From: an uncultured Eubacteriales bacterium
GTDB taxonomy: Bacteria > Bacillota_A > Clostridia > Christensenellales > Aristaeellaceae
Direction of reading: 5' to 3'
NCBI GenBank assembly: GCA_900321945.1
Contig: ONXY01000427.1
Location: 1-5,917 of the forward strand
DNA: 5,917 nucleotides
Shown here: piece by piece, positions 1-5,363 of the stretch
How the letters are laid out: each line of letters starts with the position of its first letter
Position numbering within the stretch: the stretch's first letter is position 1
The notes under the pieces: model-generated
Databases searched by the model: none
What the model saw: only the letters and a program-made list of their open reading frames with translations
What the model was told of the DNA's origin: nothing
Position numbers and translations under genes: made by a program

Positions 1-146
1 CCGCAGGTGTTGACCAGCAGAATATCCGCTTTTCCGGGATCGGACGTAAACCGGTATCCTCTGTCCCGCAGAAGGCCCAGAGCGGTTTCCGTGTCAACCC
101 GGTTTTTATTGCATCCCAGAGAAACGGCGCCGACGGTAAAAGCCAT
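1..146 (-). CDS. rimO: RimO, ribosomal protein S12 methylthiotransferase (N-terminal fragment, runs off left edge)
   Basis: Only the first 48 codons are present. They read from an ATG at 146 down to base 3 and start [18 protein letters not shown]. The S-L-G-C-x-K-N-x-V-D-T-E block and the later V-N-T-C-G are the first two cysteine motifs (C12 and C48) of the N-terminal UPF0004 domain of methylthiotransferases, which holds an auxiliary [4Fe-4S] cluster. The KNxVD form points to RimO; MiaB usually has GCQMN and MtaB GCKVN. RimO is a cytoplasmic radical SAM enzyme that adds a methylthio group to a conserved aspartate of ribosomal protein uS12. The radical SAM core and TRAM domain lie outside the window, so completeness cannot be judged. 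The start is supported by AAGAAGGAGG on the minus strand at 165-156, 9 bases before the ATG. The gene is divergent from polA. Confidence 0.9.
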   Translation of the reverse strand, partial: MAFTVGAVSLGCNKNRVDTETALGLLRDRGYRFTSDPGKADILLVNTC

Positions 147-175
147 GGACGGGATCCTCCTTCTTCAGCGGAGCA

Positions 176-204
176 AGTATAACATGAATTGACGGCTTTG
201 AAAA
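176..204 (-). promoter_or_regulatory. Promoter of rimO (extended -10 type)
   Basis: On the minus strand the -35 is TTTTCA (204-199, 4 of 6 matches), followed by a 17-base spacer and the -10 TATACT (181-176, 5 of 6). A TG at 184-183, one base before the hexamer, makes an extended -10, which can offset the weak -35. Transcription should start near 169, leaving a leader of only about 20-25 bases that begins almost at the ribosome binding site. This was identified by eye. Confidence 0.65.
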
Positions 205-207
205 GAA

Positions 208-236
208 TGGACAGAAAAAAGAAAAGAACATATAAT
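208..236 (+). promoter_or_regulatory. Promoter of polA
   Basis: TGGACA (208-213, 5 of 6 matches to the -35), a 17-base A-rich spacer, and a perfect TATAAT (231-236). The expected start is around 242-244, which is the first base or so of the AAAGGAG ribosome binding site (242-248), so the leader would be only about 15 bases. The -35 lies 3 bp from the rimO -35 on the other strand, so the two promoters are back to back and polymerase probably cannot occupy both at once. Confidence 0.7.
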
Positions 237-257
237 GAAGCAAAGGAGTGAGAAACC

Positions 258-2852
258 ATGAAAAAGACTTTTCTGATCGTGGACGGAAACAGCCTGATTC
301 ACCGGGCTTTTCACGCTCTGCCGCTCATGGACGCGGACGGGGTGTATACAAATGCGGTTTACGGTTTTCTGTCCATGCTGCTCAAGGCGGTGAAGGAGGA
401 AAACGCGGAGTATCTGGCGATCTGCTTTGACGAGCACGGTCCGACTTTCCGCCACCGGATCTACGCGGACTATAAGGCGGGCCGCGCCGCCGCGCCGCCC
501 GAGCTGAAGCAGCAGTTCGGAACGGTCCGGGCGCTGCTGGACGAAATGGGAATCCGCCGTTACGGTCTGGAGGGCTGGGAGGCGGACGATCTGCTGGGAA
601 CGCTTTCCCTGAAAGGAGCCGAAGCGGGCGCCGCGCCGCTGCTGCTGACAGGGGACCGGGACGCGCTGCAGCTGGTCGGCGGCGGGACGGAACTGATGTT
701 TACCCGGAAGGGAATCAGCGAGACGGTCCGTTTCACGCCGGAGAAGGTTTTTGAGGAATACGGGTTTACCCCCGCGCAGGTTACGGACTGGAAAGGCCTG
801 GCCGGGGACGGGAGCGACAATATTCCCGGAATTCCGGGCGTGGGCGATAAAACGGCGGTCCGGCTGCTGCAGCAGTACGGAACGCTGGAGGAAGTGCTGG
901 CTCACGCGGGCGAGGTAAAGGGAAAGCTGGGGGAAAAGCTGGCCGCATGGGCGGATCAGGCGAGATTCTGCAAGGAACTGGCGACGATTCACCGGGACGC
1001 GCCGGTGGACTTTTCTCTGGAGGACTGCGCTCTGCCGGACTGGAACCGAGGCATTCCGGCCCTCCGGAAGCTGAAGCTGAACACGATCATTGCCCGGCTG
1101 ACCGGGGAAAAATCCGAAAAAAAGGAGAAGAAGGAACTGGAAACGCCGGAATTCAGTCCGGAAACCCGGGAATTTGAAAAGATCGTCTTTTCCGACTGGA
1201 CGGAAATCGGGGACCGGGATTCCCTGCGGGCCTGGCTGGAGGAGGCCGGAGACGGATCCGTCTGTCTTCACGCGGCGGAGGACGCGCTGACCTTTGCGTC
1301 GGAAAACGGAAAACGGGCCGGAATCCGTCTGGGAGGGGATCTTCTTTCTCCAGGAACGGATCCCGCCCAGGCTCTTGAATGGGCGCTGCCGGCGCTGAAG
1401 AAGGGAGTCTGCGTTGTTCACGACGGAAAGAGGCTGATGCATCTGCTGGCTGGATTCGGTCTTTCCCTGCCGGAAAAGTTCGCCTGGGATACGCTGCTGG
1501 GGGCCTATCTGCTGAATCCGCAGGAGAAGAGCTACGGCCTGAAGGCCCTGTGCCCCGGCGGGGAAGAGGACGCGGCGGCGGTATGTACCCTCTGGACGCG
1601 GCAGCGGGAAAGAATCCGGGAAGAGGGTATGTCGGAGCTGATGGAAAAGGTGGAAATGCCCCTGAGCATGACGCTGTTCCGGATGGAAAGGGAAGGCTTC
1701 GCCGTGGATACGGAGTATCTGCGTGAACTGGGAAAGCAGTACGCGGCAGAAATCGCGGAGCGCCGGCAGGAGGTAATCGACGCCTGCGGGGCGGGCGAAT
1801 TCAATCTGAACAGTCCCCGGCAGCTGGGGGAGGTGCTTTTTGAAAAGCTGAATCTTCCGCACGGAAAGAAGACCTCGACCGGATATTCCACCTCCGCGGA
1901 GGTGCTGGAAAACCTGCGCTGGACGGCTCCGAAGGTGATCGTTCCTCTGCTGCGCTACCGGCAGCTGACCAAGCTGAACGGAACGTACGTGGAAGGACTG
2001 CTGCCCCTGGTGGACCGGAACGGCCGGGTACACTCCACCTTCGACCAGGCGGCCACCGCCACGGGCCGGCTTTCCTCCTCGGAGCCGAATCTGCAGAATA
2101 TTCCCGTCCGTACCGAGGAGGGGAGGGAACTCCGGAAGGTTTTTGTGCCCAGGCCCGGATGGGTTCTGCTGGACGCGGACTACAGCCAGATTGAGCTCCG
2201 GCTGATGGCTCATTTTTCGGAGGATGAGGCGCTGGTGGACGCCTTCCGGAAAGGGGAGGATATTCACGCCCGCACGGCCAGTGAAATATTCGACGTGCCT
2301 CCGGAATGGGTGACGCCGGAGCTGCGCGGCCGGGCCAAGGCGGTGAATTTCGGGCTGATCTACGGCATCAGCGGCTTCGGCCTGAGCCGGAACACCGGCG
2401 TCAGCCGGAAGGAAGCGGCTTCCTTTATCGAAAAATACTTTATCAAATATCCCGGGGTGAAGCGGTTTATGGACGAAGCGGCCTCGGAGGGAGCGCGGCG
2501 GGGATACGCCGTGACCCTGATGGGCAGACGGCGTTATCTGCCGGAGCTGAAAAGCCCGAAGGCCCCCGTCCGGGAATTCGGAAAACGCGCGGCCATGAAC
2601 ACCCCCATTCAGGGAACCGCGGCGGATATCATGAAGCTGGCCATGGTCCGGACGGACGAGGCGCTCCGGCGGGAGGGGATGAAGAGCCGCCTGATTCTGC
2701 AGGTGCATGACGAGCTGCTGCTGGAATGCCCGCCGGAGGAGGCGGACCGGGCGGCGGAGCTTCTCCGGGAGGCCATGGAGAACGCGGTCCGGCTTCGGGT
2801 TCCGCTTGTGGCGGAGGTTCACAGGGGCGGAAACTGGTTTGAGGCGAAATAA
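258..2852 (+). CDS. polA: DNA polymerase I (5' nuclease, inactive proofreading domain, family A polymerase)
   Basis: This 864-aa protein is close in length to Gram-positive Pol I (Bacillus about 876-880; E. coli 928). It fills gaps and removes RNA primers in Okazaki-fragment maturation and excision repair. Residues 1 to about 280 are the 5' nuclease: D9 (VDGNS), D58 (CFDE), E108/D110/D111 (EADDLL), D133/D135 (TGDRD) and D184/D187 (GDGSDNIPG). A charged lysine/glutamate-rich linker follows at about 283-305. Residues about 310-470 are a degenerate 3'-5' exonuclease domain: the Exo I D-x-E is replaced by H338-A-A340, so proofreading is probably absent. The polymerase domain holds TGRLSS and LQNIPVR, motif A with D641 (ADYSQIELR), motif B with R690, K694, F698 and Y702 (KAVNFGLIYG), and motif C H817-D818-E819 (QVHDELLLE). 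The start is set by AAAGGAG at 242-248, 9 bases before the ATG. It appears monocistronic. Confidence 0.97.
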   Translation: MKKTFLIVDGNSLIHRAFHALPLMDADGVYTNAVYGFLSMLLKAVKEENAEYLAICFDEHGPTFRHRIYADYKAGRAAAPPELKQQFGTVRALLDEMGIRRYGLEGWEADDLLGTLSLKGAEAGAAPLLLTGDRDALQLVGGGTELMFTRKGISETVRFTPEKVFEEYGFTPAQVTDWKGLAGDGSDNIPGIPGVGDKTAVRLLQQYGTLEEVLAHAGEVKGKLGEKLAAWADQARFCKELATIHRDAPVDFSLEDCALPDWNRGIPALRKLKLNTIIARLTGEKSEKKEKKELETPEFSPETREFEKIVFSDWTEIGDRDSLRAWLEEAGDGSVCLHAAEDALTFASENGKRAGIRLGGDLLSPGTDPAQALEWALPALKKGVCVVHDGKRLMHLLAGFGLSLPEKFAWDTLLGAYLLNPQEKSYGLKALCPGGEEDAAAVCTLWTRQRERIREEGMSELMEKVEMPLSMTLFRMEREGFAVDTEYLRELGKQYAAEIAERRQEVIDACGAGEFNLNSPRQLGEVLFEKLNLPHGKKTSTGYSTSAEVLENLRWTAPKVIVPLLRYRQLTKLNGTYVEGLLPLVDRNGRVHSTFDQAATATGRLSSSEPNLQNIPVRTEEGRELRKVFVPRPGWVLLDADYSQIELRLMAHFSEDEALVDAFRKGEDIHARTASEIFDVPPEWVTPELRGRAKAVNFGLIYGISGFGLSRNTGVSRKEAASFIEKYFIKYPGVKRFMDEAASEGARRGYAVTLMGRRRYLPELKSPKAPVREFGKRAAMNTPIQGTAADIMKLAMVRTDEALRREGMKSRLILQVHDELLLECPPEEADRAAELLREAMENAVRLRVPLVAEVHRGGNWFEAK

Positions 2853-2872
2853 ACGCCGGAAGCCCCCTTTTT
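2824..2872 (+). terminator. Possible weak intrinsic terminator of polA
   Basis: GGGGC (2824-2828, inside the last codons of polA) can pair with GCCCC (2862-2866). A nested GGCG/CGCC stem (2843-2846 with 2854-2857) encloses the stop codon, and T5 (2868-2872) follows. The outer and inner stems are separated by unequal unpaired stretches, so this is a poor terminator on paper. It is listed because it is the only stem plus T-tract between polA and the next promoter. Confidence 0.25.
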
Positions 2873-2874
2873 CC

Positions 2875-2903
2875 TTGACTTTTCAGCCGGTTGATGATAC
2901 ATT
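2875..2903 (+). promoter_or_regulatory. Promoter of the FakA-M-like / XRE gene pair
   Basis: TTGACT (2875-2880, 5 of 6), a 17-base spacer, and TACATT (2898-2903, 4 of 6) with an extended-10 TG at 2895-2896. Transcription should start near 2910. It lies 23 bp after the polA stop, so the downstream pair need not depend on polA transcription. Confidence 0.6.
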
Positions 2904-2911
2904 GCTTCCCG

Positions 2912-2930
2912 GTTCCGGCTTCGCCGGGAC
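2912..2930 (+). other. Hairpin at the start of the leader of the small-gene transcript
   Basis: GTTCCGGC (2912-2919) pairs with GCCGGGAC (2923-2930) over 8 bp including one G-U, with a TTC loop. No T-tract follows, so it is not a normal terminator. Given a start near 2910 it would be the very 5' end of the mRNA, a position where hairpins can slow RNA decay. It ends 10 bases before the AAAGGA ribosome binding site (2941-2946) and does not cover it. Confidence 0.5.
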
Positions 2931-2957
2931 GAGCAGAAGGAAAGGACGGCGGAAATC

Positions 2958-3209
2958 ATGCTTGAATACAAATTTGACACCCAGCTGCTGATTGAAGGCA
3001 CGGATCTGGACGAGGATGAAATCAACGACTACATCACGGAGCATTTTAAGGGCGACTGCCTGCTTGCGGTGGGGGACGAGGAACTGATCAAGATCCATTT
3101 TCACACCAACGAGCCCTGGCAGGTGCTCGAGTACGCTGCCACCAAGGGTGAAATCTACGACATCGTGGTGGAGAATATGGAACGCCAGGAGCAGGGTCTG
3201 AAGGGATGA
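2958..3209 (+). CDS. Stand-alone small protein resembling the middle domain of FakA/YloV (DhaK-type fatty acid kinase)
   Basis: This 83-aa, acidic, soluble protein has no signal peptide or membrane segment. Its pattern (Y-x-F-D-T-Q near residues 4-9, V-G-D-E-E-L-I-K-I-H-F-H-T at 38-50, P-W-x-V-L-E-Y-A at 53-60, I-V-V-E-N-M near the end) matches my memory of the middle domain of FakA/YloV, where Y-C-T-E-F and V-H-V-H-T occupy the same places. The ATP-binding DAK2 domain and the FakB-binding C-terminal domain are both missing, so it should have no kinase activity by itself. H47 and H49 are kept, but the family's metal-binding cysteine is D7 here. Similar short proteins are annotated in clostridia as 'kinase to dihydroxyacetone kinase', a misleading name. 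Function is unknown; a metal-binding, dimerising or regulatory role is inference. It starts after AAAGGA (2941-2946), and its TGA overlaps the next ATG by four bases, suggesting translational coupling. Confidence 0.75.
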   Translation: MLEYKFDTQLLIEGTDLDEDEINDYITEHFKGDCLLAVGDEELIKIHFHTNEPWQVLEYAATKGEIYDIVVENMERQEQGLKG

Positions 3210-3934
3210 GCAGATTAGGGGATCTGATCCGCACGGAGCGGATCCGGCAGAAGATGACGCCGAAGCAGGTGGCGAGAAAATGCGGCGTCAGCGAAAGCTA
3301 TATCGTGGCGGTGGAGGCCGGAACCCGGATTATCGGGGACGATCAGGCCCGGAGAATCCTGAAAACCATCGGTCTGAAGCAGCAGAACGAGGCGGAGTTC
3401 ACCCTGGACGATATCGCCGCCACCGTGGATCTGGCGCAGGTCCGGCCTTCCATGGAAAAAGCCGTGAACCGGCCGAAGGAAGCGGAGAAGGTCGCCTCCA
3501 CCCGGGAGGAGGATAAGGAAAGCGTCGCCGGCAGCGTCTGGCTGGATGCGCTGCAGAGCGTGATGAAGCGCGTTCCGGTGATGAACGCGGTCATGAAGCC
3601 GGTTTCCTGGAAGCTGGTTCCGGTGGAGAACGGCCGGATCGAAGGAGCGAACCCGGACAAGGTGTTCTTTTTCCTTGCGCCGGACGACAGCATGCGGGGC
3701 TTCCGGATCTGCCGCGGGGATATCGTTCTGACCGTACCCGCCCAGAGCCCGGTGGACGGGGCCGTGATGCTGATTACCTGGAAGGACCACCGCTGGCTCC
3801 GGAAGGTGAAGGTACTGAACGATCACGAGGTGCTGCTGCAGAGCTACGACCGGGAATATGAAGCCGAGACGGTGTCCGTTCACGACGTGGGTTTTATTTC
3901 CCGGTGCGTGCAGGTGATCATTGAGCTGGGCTGA
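3206..3934 (+). CDS. XRE-family transcriptional regulator with C-terminal S24/LexA-like domain
   Basis: This is a 242-aa protein. Residues about 4-58 form a Cro/CI-type helix-turn-helix (LIRTERIRQKM, then TPKQVARKCGVSESYIVAVE as the HTH core). A polar linker covers about 60-110. Residues about 150-242 fit the LexA/CI/UmuD (S24) fold: F-F-F-L-A-P-D-D-S-M with S162 at the nucleophile position, C-R-G-D-I-V-L, D-G-A-V-M-L-I, then W-L-R-K-V-K, and a C-terminal Y-x-x-E-x-x-x-V-x-x-V-G-F-I-S-R. At LexA spacing (37 residues after Ser) the general-base lysine would be R199, with K200 next to it, so self-cleavage is uncertain. No well-placed Ala-Gly or Cys-Gly cleavage site is visible; A108-G109 is too far from S162. 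It probably acts as a cytoplasmic DNA-binding regulator. Its ATG overlaps the upstream stop, so the two proteins are likely made together. The target is unknown; the palindromic livJ promoter just downstream is a candidate. Confidence 0.85.
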   Translation: MSRLGDLIRTERIRQKMTPKQVARKCGVSESYIVAVEAGTRIIGDDQARRILKTIGLKQQNEAEFTLDDIAATVDLAQVRPSMEKAVNRPKEAEKVASTREEDKESVAGSVWLDALQSVMKRVPVMNAVMKPVSWKLVPVENGRIEGANPDKVFFFLAPDDSMRGFRICRGDIVLTVPAQSPVDGAVMLITWKDHRWLRKVKVLNDHEVLLQSYDREYEAETVSVHDVGFISRCVQVIIELG

Positions 3935-3960
3935 GAAATTGTCTTCTTTTTGTTTTTCTG

Positions 3961-3989
3961 TTGTCAGGATCTGAAGAACTGTTTATACT
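3961..3989 (+). promoter_or_regulatory. Strong promoter of the liv operon
   Basis: TTGTCA (3961-3966, 5 of 6), a 17-base spacer, and TATACT (3984-3989, 5 of 6). The T-rich tract just upstream (about 3938-3960) could act as an UP-like element. Transcription should start near 3996, leaving a leader of about 44 bases. No clear terminator separates it from the XRE gene. Confidence 0.75.
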
Positions 3990-4003
3990 GAATGACAGTT
4001 CTT
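3974..4003. repeat. Inverted repeat centred on the liv promoter -10: putative operator
   Basis: AAGAACTGT (3974-3982) and ACAGTTCTT (3995-4003) are a perfect 9-bp inverted repeat around a 12-base centre that contains the TATACT box. Arm-to-arm centre spacing is 21 bp, about two helical turns, which suits a dimeric helix-turn-helix protein. Because the left arm lies upstream of the expected transcription start, livJ mRNA cannot form the hairpin. The run of T at 4002-4006 means that read-through RNA from the XRE gene could use it as a weak terminator. The operator role is inferred. Confidence 0.6.
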
Positions 4004-4021
4004 TTTCATGGAACAGAGAAT

Positions 4022-4030
4022 AAAAGGAGG
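4022..4030 (+). promoter_or_regulatory. Ribosome binding site that fixes the livJ start
   Basis: AAAAGGAGG is 9 bases before the ATG at 4040. It decides against the earlier in-frame ATG at 3992, which has no such site, lies at about the transcription start, and would put 16 polar residues before the signal peptide. Confidence 0.9.
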
Positions 4031-4039
4031 AACAGAAAA

Positions 4040-5203
4040 ATGAAGAAAATCGTTCTGATCGCGCTGGCGCTGGTTCTGGCGCTGAGCTGCGCGGCCATGT
4101 CTCTGGCGGAAGACCTGCCGGTCGTGAAAATCGGCGTTTTTGAGCCCGCTTCCGGAGATTCCGGCGCCGGCGGCAAGCAGGAAACCCTGGGCGTTCAGTA
4201 TGCCAATATTGTGCAGCCCACCGTTGAAATCGGCGGCACCACCTACAAGGTGGAGCTGGTCACGGCGGATAACGGCTCTTCCGCCGACAAGGCGCCCTCC
4301 GCGGCCCAGAAGCTCGTTTCCGAGAACGTGTCCGTGGTGCTGGGCTCCTACGGCTCCGGCGTGTCCATCGCGGGTTCCGAGATTTTCAAGAACGCCGGCA
4401 TTCCCGCCATCGGCCTGACCTGCACCAATCCCCAGGTCACCGCGGGCAACAGCCACTACTTCCGCGTATGCTTCCTGGATCCCTTCCAGGGCACCGTTCT
4501 GGCGAACTACGCGTTCAAGGAGCTGGGCGCGAAGACGGCCTACTGCCTGGGCGAAGCCGGAAACGACTACGATCAGGGCCTGATCACCTTCTTCCAGCAG
4601 GCGTTTGAGGGCCTGGGCGGAACCGTGTATCATGACGATTTCCAGAACAACAACTCCGACTTCACTTCCTTCCTCAGCAACGCGCAGATGTACGGCGCAG
4701 ACCTGATCTTCTGCCCCGTGTCCATCGCTTACGCGACCCAGATCGTTTCCCAGGCGGCCAGCCAGGGCATCTCGGTTCCGGTGCTGGGCGGCGACACGCT
4801 GGACAGCAACGTGGTGGCCGCGGCCGCCAAGGGCACCAGCGTGGATCTGGTCGTGACCACCTTCTACCAGGAAGGCGCCAACAAGGAGTTTGACGACGGC
4901 TTCAAGGCCTGGCTGGCCAGCGATTCCGAAGCTCTGACCAACAACGGCGGCAACGACATGATCGCCGGCGTCACCGTCATGGGCTACGACGGATACTTCA
5001 CCGCTCTGAAGGCGCTGCAGGACGCCGGAAGCATCGTCGGCACCGACGTGATGGCGGCTCTTCCCACCGTGGAAATCGACGGCGTGTCCGGCCACATCGC
5101 CTTTGACGAAACCGGCGACGCCATCCGTACTTCCGCTTTCGTGAAGAAGGCCAACAACGAGACCGGCGACTGGGAATTCGTTGCCGAGCAGACGGTTGAC
5201 TGA
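4040..5203 (+). CDS. livJ: ABC transporter substrate-binding protein, branched-chain amino acid (LivJ/LivK) type
   Basis: This 387-aa protein is close to the usual length of about 370-400. It captures the substrate outside the membrane and delivers it to the LivH/LivM permease. The N-terminus is a signal peptide: MKK, a hydrophobic core (residues 4-15), then S-C17-A-A-M-S-L-A-E-D. C17 has a poor lipobox (A-L-S-C) while S-L-A before E24 is a good signal peptidase I site, so lipid anchoring is uncertain. The mature part fits the type I periplasmic-binding fold (Peripla_BP_6): V-V-K-I-G-V-F-E-P-A-S-G-D at the start, V-E-L-V-T-A-D-N, A-A-Q-K-L-V, V-L-G-S-Y-G-S, G-I-P-A-I-G-L-T-C-T-N-P, H-Y-F-R-V, and V-M-G-Y-D-G-Y near the end. 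Specificity cannot be read; leucine, isoleucine or valine is the default, but relatives bind other amides or amino acids. Glycine codons are almost all GGC, unlike polA, which suggests high expression. livH follows. Confidence 0.9.
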   Translation: MKKIVLIALALVLALSCAAMSLAEDLPVVKIGVFEPASGDSGAGGKQETLGVQYANIVQPTVEIGGTTYKVELVTADNGSSADKAPSAAQKLVSENVSVVLGSYGSGVSIAGSEIFKNAGIPAIGLTCTNPQVTAGNSHYFRVCFLDPFQGTVLANYAFKELGAKTAYCLGEAGNDYDQGLITFFQQAFEGLGGTVYHDDFQNNNSDFTSFLSNAQMYGADLIFCPVSIAYATQIVSQAASQGISVPVLGGDTLDSNVVAAAAKGTSVDLVVTTFYQEGANKEFDDGFKAWLASDSEALTNNGGNDMIAGVTVMGYDGYFTALKALQDAGSIVGTDVMAALPTVEIDGVSGHIAFDETGDAIRTSAFVKKANNETGDWEFVAEQTVD

Positions 5204-5233
5204 TTCGTTCCCTGAAAGATCAGAAAAATCCGG

Positions 5234-5262
5234 CGCGGCGGGGGCGGGCTGCCTCCGCCGCG
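5234..5262 (+). terminator. Strong GC hairpin just after livJ (partial terminator or mRNA 3'-end stabiliser)
   Basis: CGCGGCGG (5234-5241) pairs with CCGCCGCG (5255-5262), and the stem continues inward with one G-U and three more G-C pairs to 12 bp with a 5-base loop (5246-5250). Only ATTT and then TTTT eight bases later follow, so termination is probably incomplete. This fits a hairpin that protects livJ mRNA or reduces transcription into livH. Confidence 0.65.
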
Positions 5263-5277
5263 ATTTCACGTTTTCCC

Positions 5278-5312
5278 GCGGCCGCTGACCGGCGCCCGAA
5301 GAACGCGGCCGC
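5278..5312. repeat. Two copies of the palindrome GCGGCCGC in the livJ-livH spacer
   Basis: The 8-bp self-complementary sequence occurs at 5278-5285 and 5305-5312, 19 bases apart. The copies can pair with each other as a stem or fold individually. They lie in a stretch (5231-5340) that is about 80% G+C, higher than the flanking genes. No function is known. Confidence 0.5.
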
Positions 5313-5313
5313 A

Positions 5314-5334
5314 CGGGCGGGAGGATCCCGCCCG
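5314..5334 (+). other. 9-bp GC hairpin upstream of livH, with a competing alternative stem
   Basis: CGGGCGGGA (5314-5322) and TCCCGCCCG (5326-5334) pair perfectly around a 3-base loop. The left arm's CGGGCG (5314-5319) can instead pair with an identical CGCCCG at 5293-5298, enclosing the second GCGGCCGC. The two structures exclude each other. There is no T-tract, so this is not a standard intrinsic terminator. It ends 11 bases before the livH ribosome binding site. Confidence 0.55.
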
Positions 5335-5345
5335 GCGGTCTTATG

Positions 5346-5360
5346 AAAGGAAGGGTTCCT
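5346..5360 (+). promoter_or_regulatory. livH ribosome binding site within a small hairpin
   Basis: AAAGGAAGG (5346-5354) is placed 9 bases before the livH ATG and sets the start. Its AGGAA (5348-5352) can pair with TTCCT (5356-5360) around a GGG loop. The stem is short and weak, so it may only modestly lower translation of livH compared with livJ. Confidence 0.5.
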
Positions 5361-5363
5361 GAT

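Noticed and set aside
189..194. TTGACG as the -35 of polA
   Set aside because: It is 36 bases from TATAAT, far beyond a usable spacer; TGGACA at 208-213 has the exact 17-base spacing.
165..2822. An 885-codon open frame antisense to polA
   Set aside because: It is a shadow of GC-rich polA codon structure: the translation is rich in Arg, Pro, Gln and Leu with no recognisable motif, while the sense frame has every Pol I motif.
3527..3535. A108-G109 of the XRE protein as a LexA-type cleavage site
   Set aside because: It is 54 residues before the presumed nucleophile S162, compared with about 35-38 in LexA, UmuD and CI, and no Gly-Asp-Ser-Met context is conserved around it.
3992..4039. Upstream in-frame ATG for livJ at 3992
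   Set aside because: It lies at or before the expected transcription start, inside the palindrome, with no ribosome binding site, and would block a normal signal peptide. The ATG at 4040 has AAAAGGAGG at ideal distance.
3983..5314. A 443-codon open frame antisense to livJ
   Set aside because: The opposite strand encodes a clear binding protein with signal peptide and ribosome binding site; the antisense product is Gly/Val/His-rich low-complexity sequence without a good start signal. The same argument covers the 222-codon antisense frame over the XRE gene (3215-3883).
5278..5328. Two GCGGCCGC sites and a GGATCC suggesting a cloning polylinker or assembly artefact
   Set aside because: The flanking livJ and livH genes are in the expected natural order, no vector-like sequence is present, and such palindromes are plausible in an 80% GC spacer.
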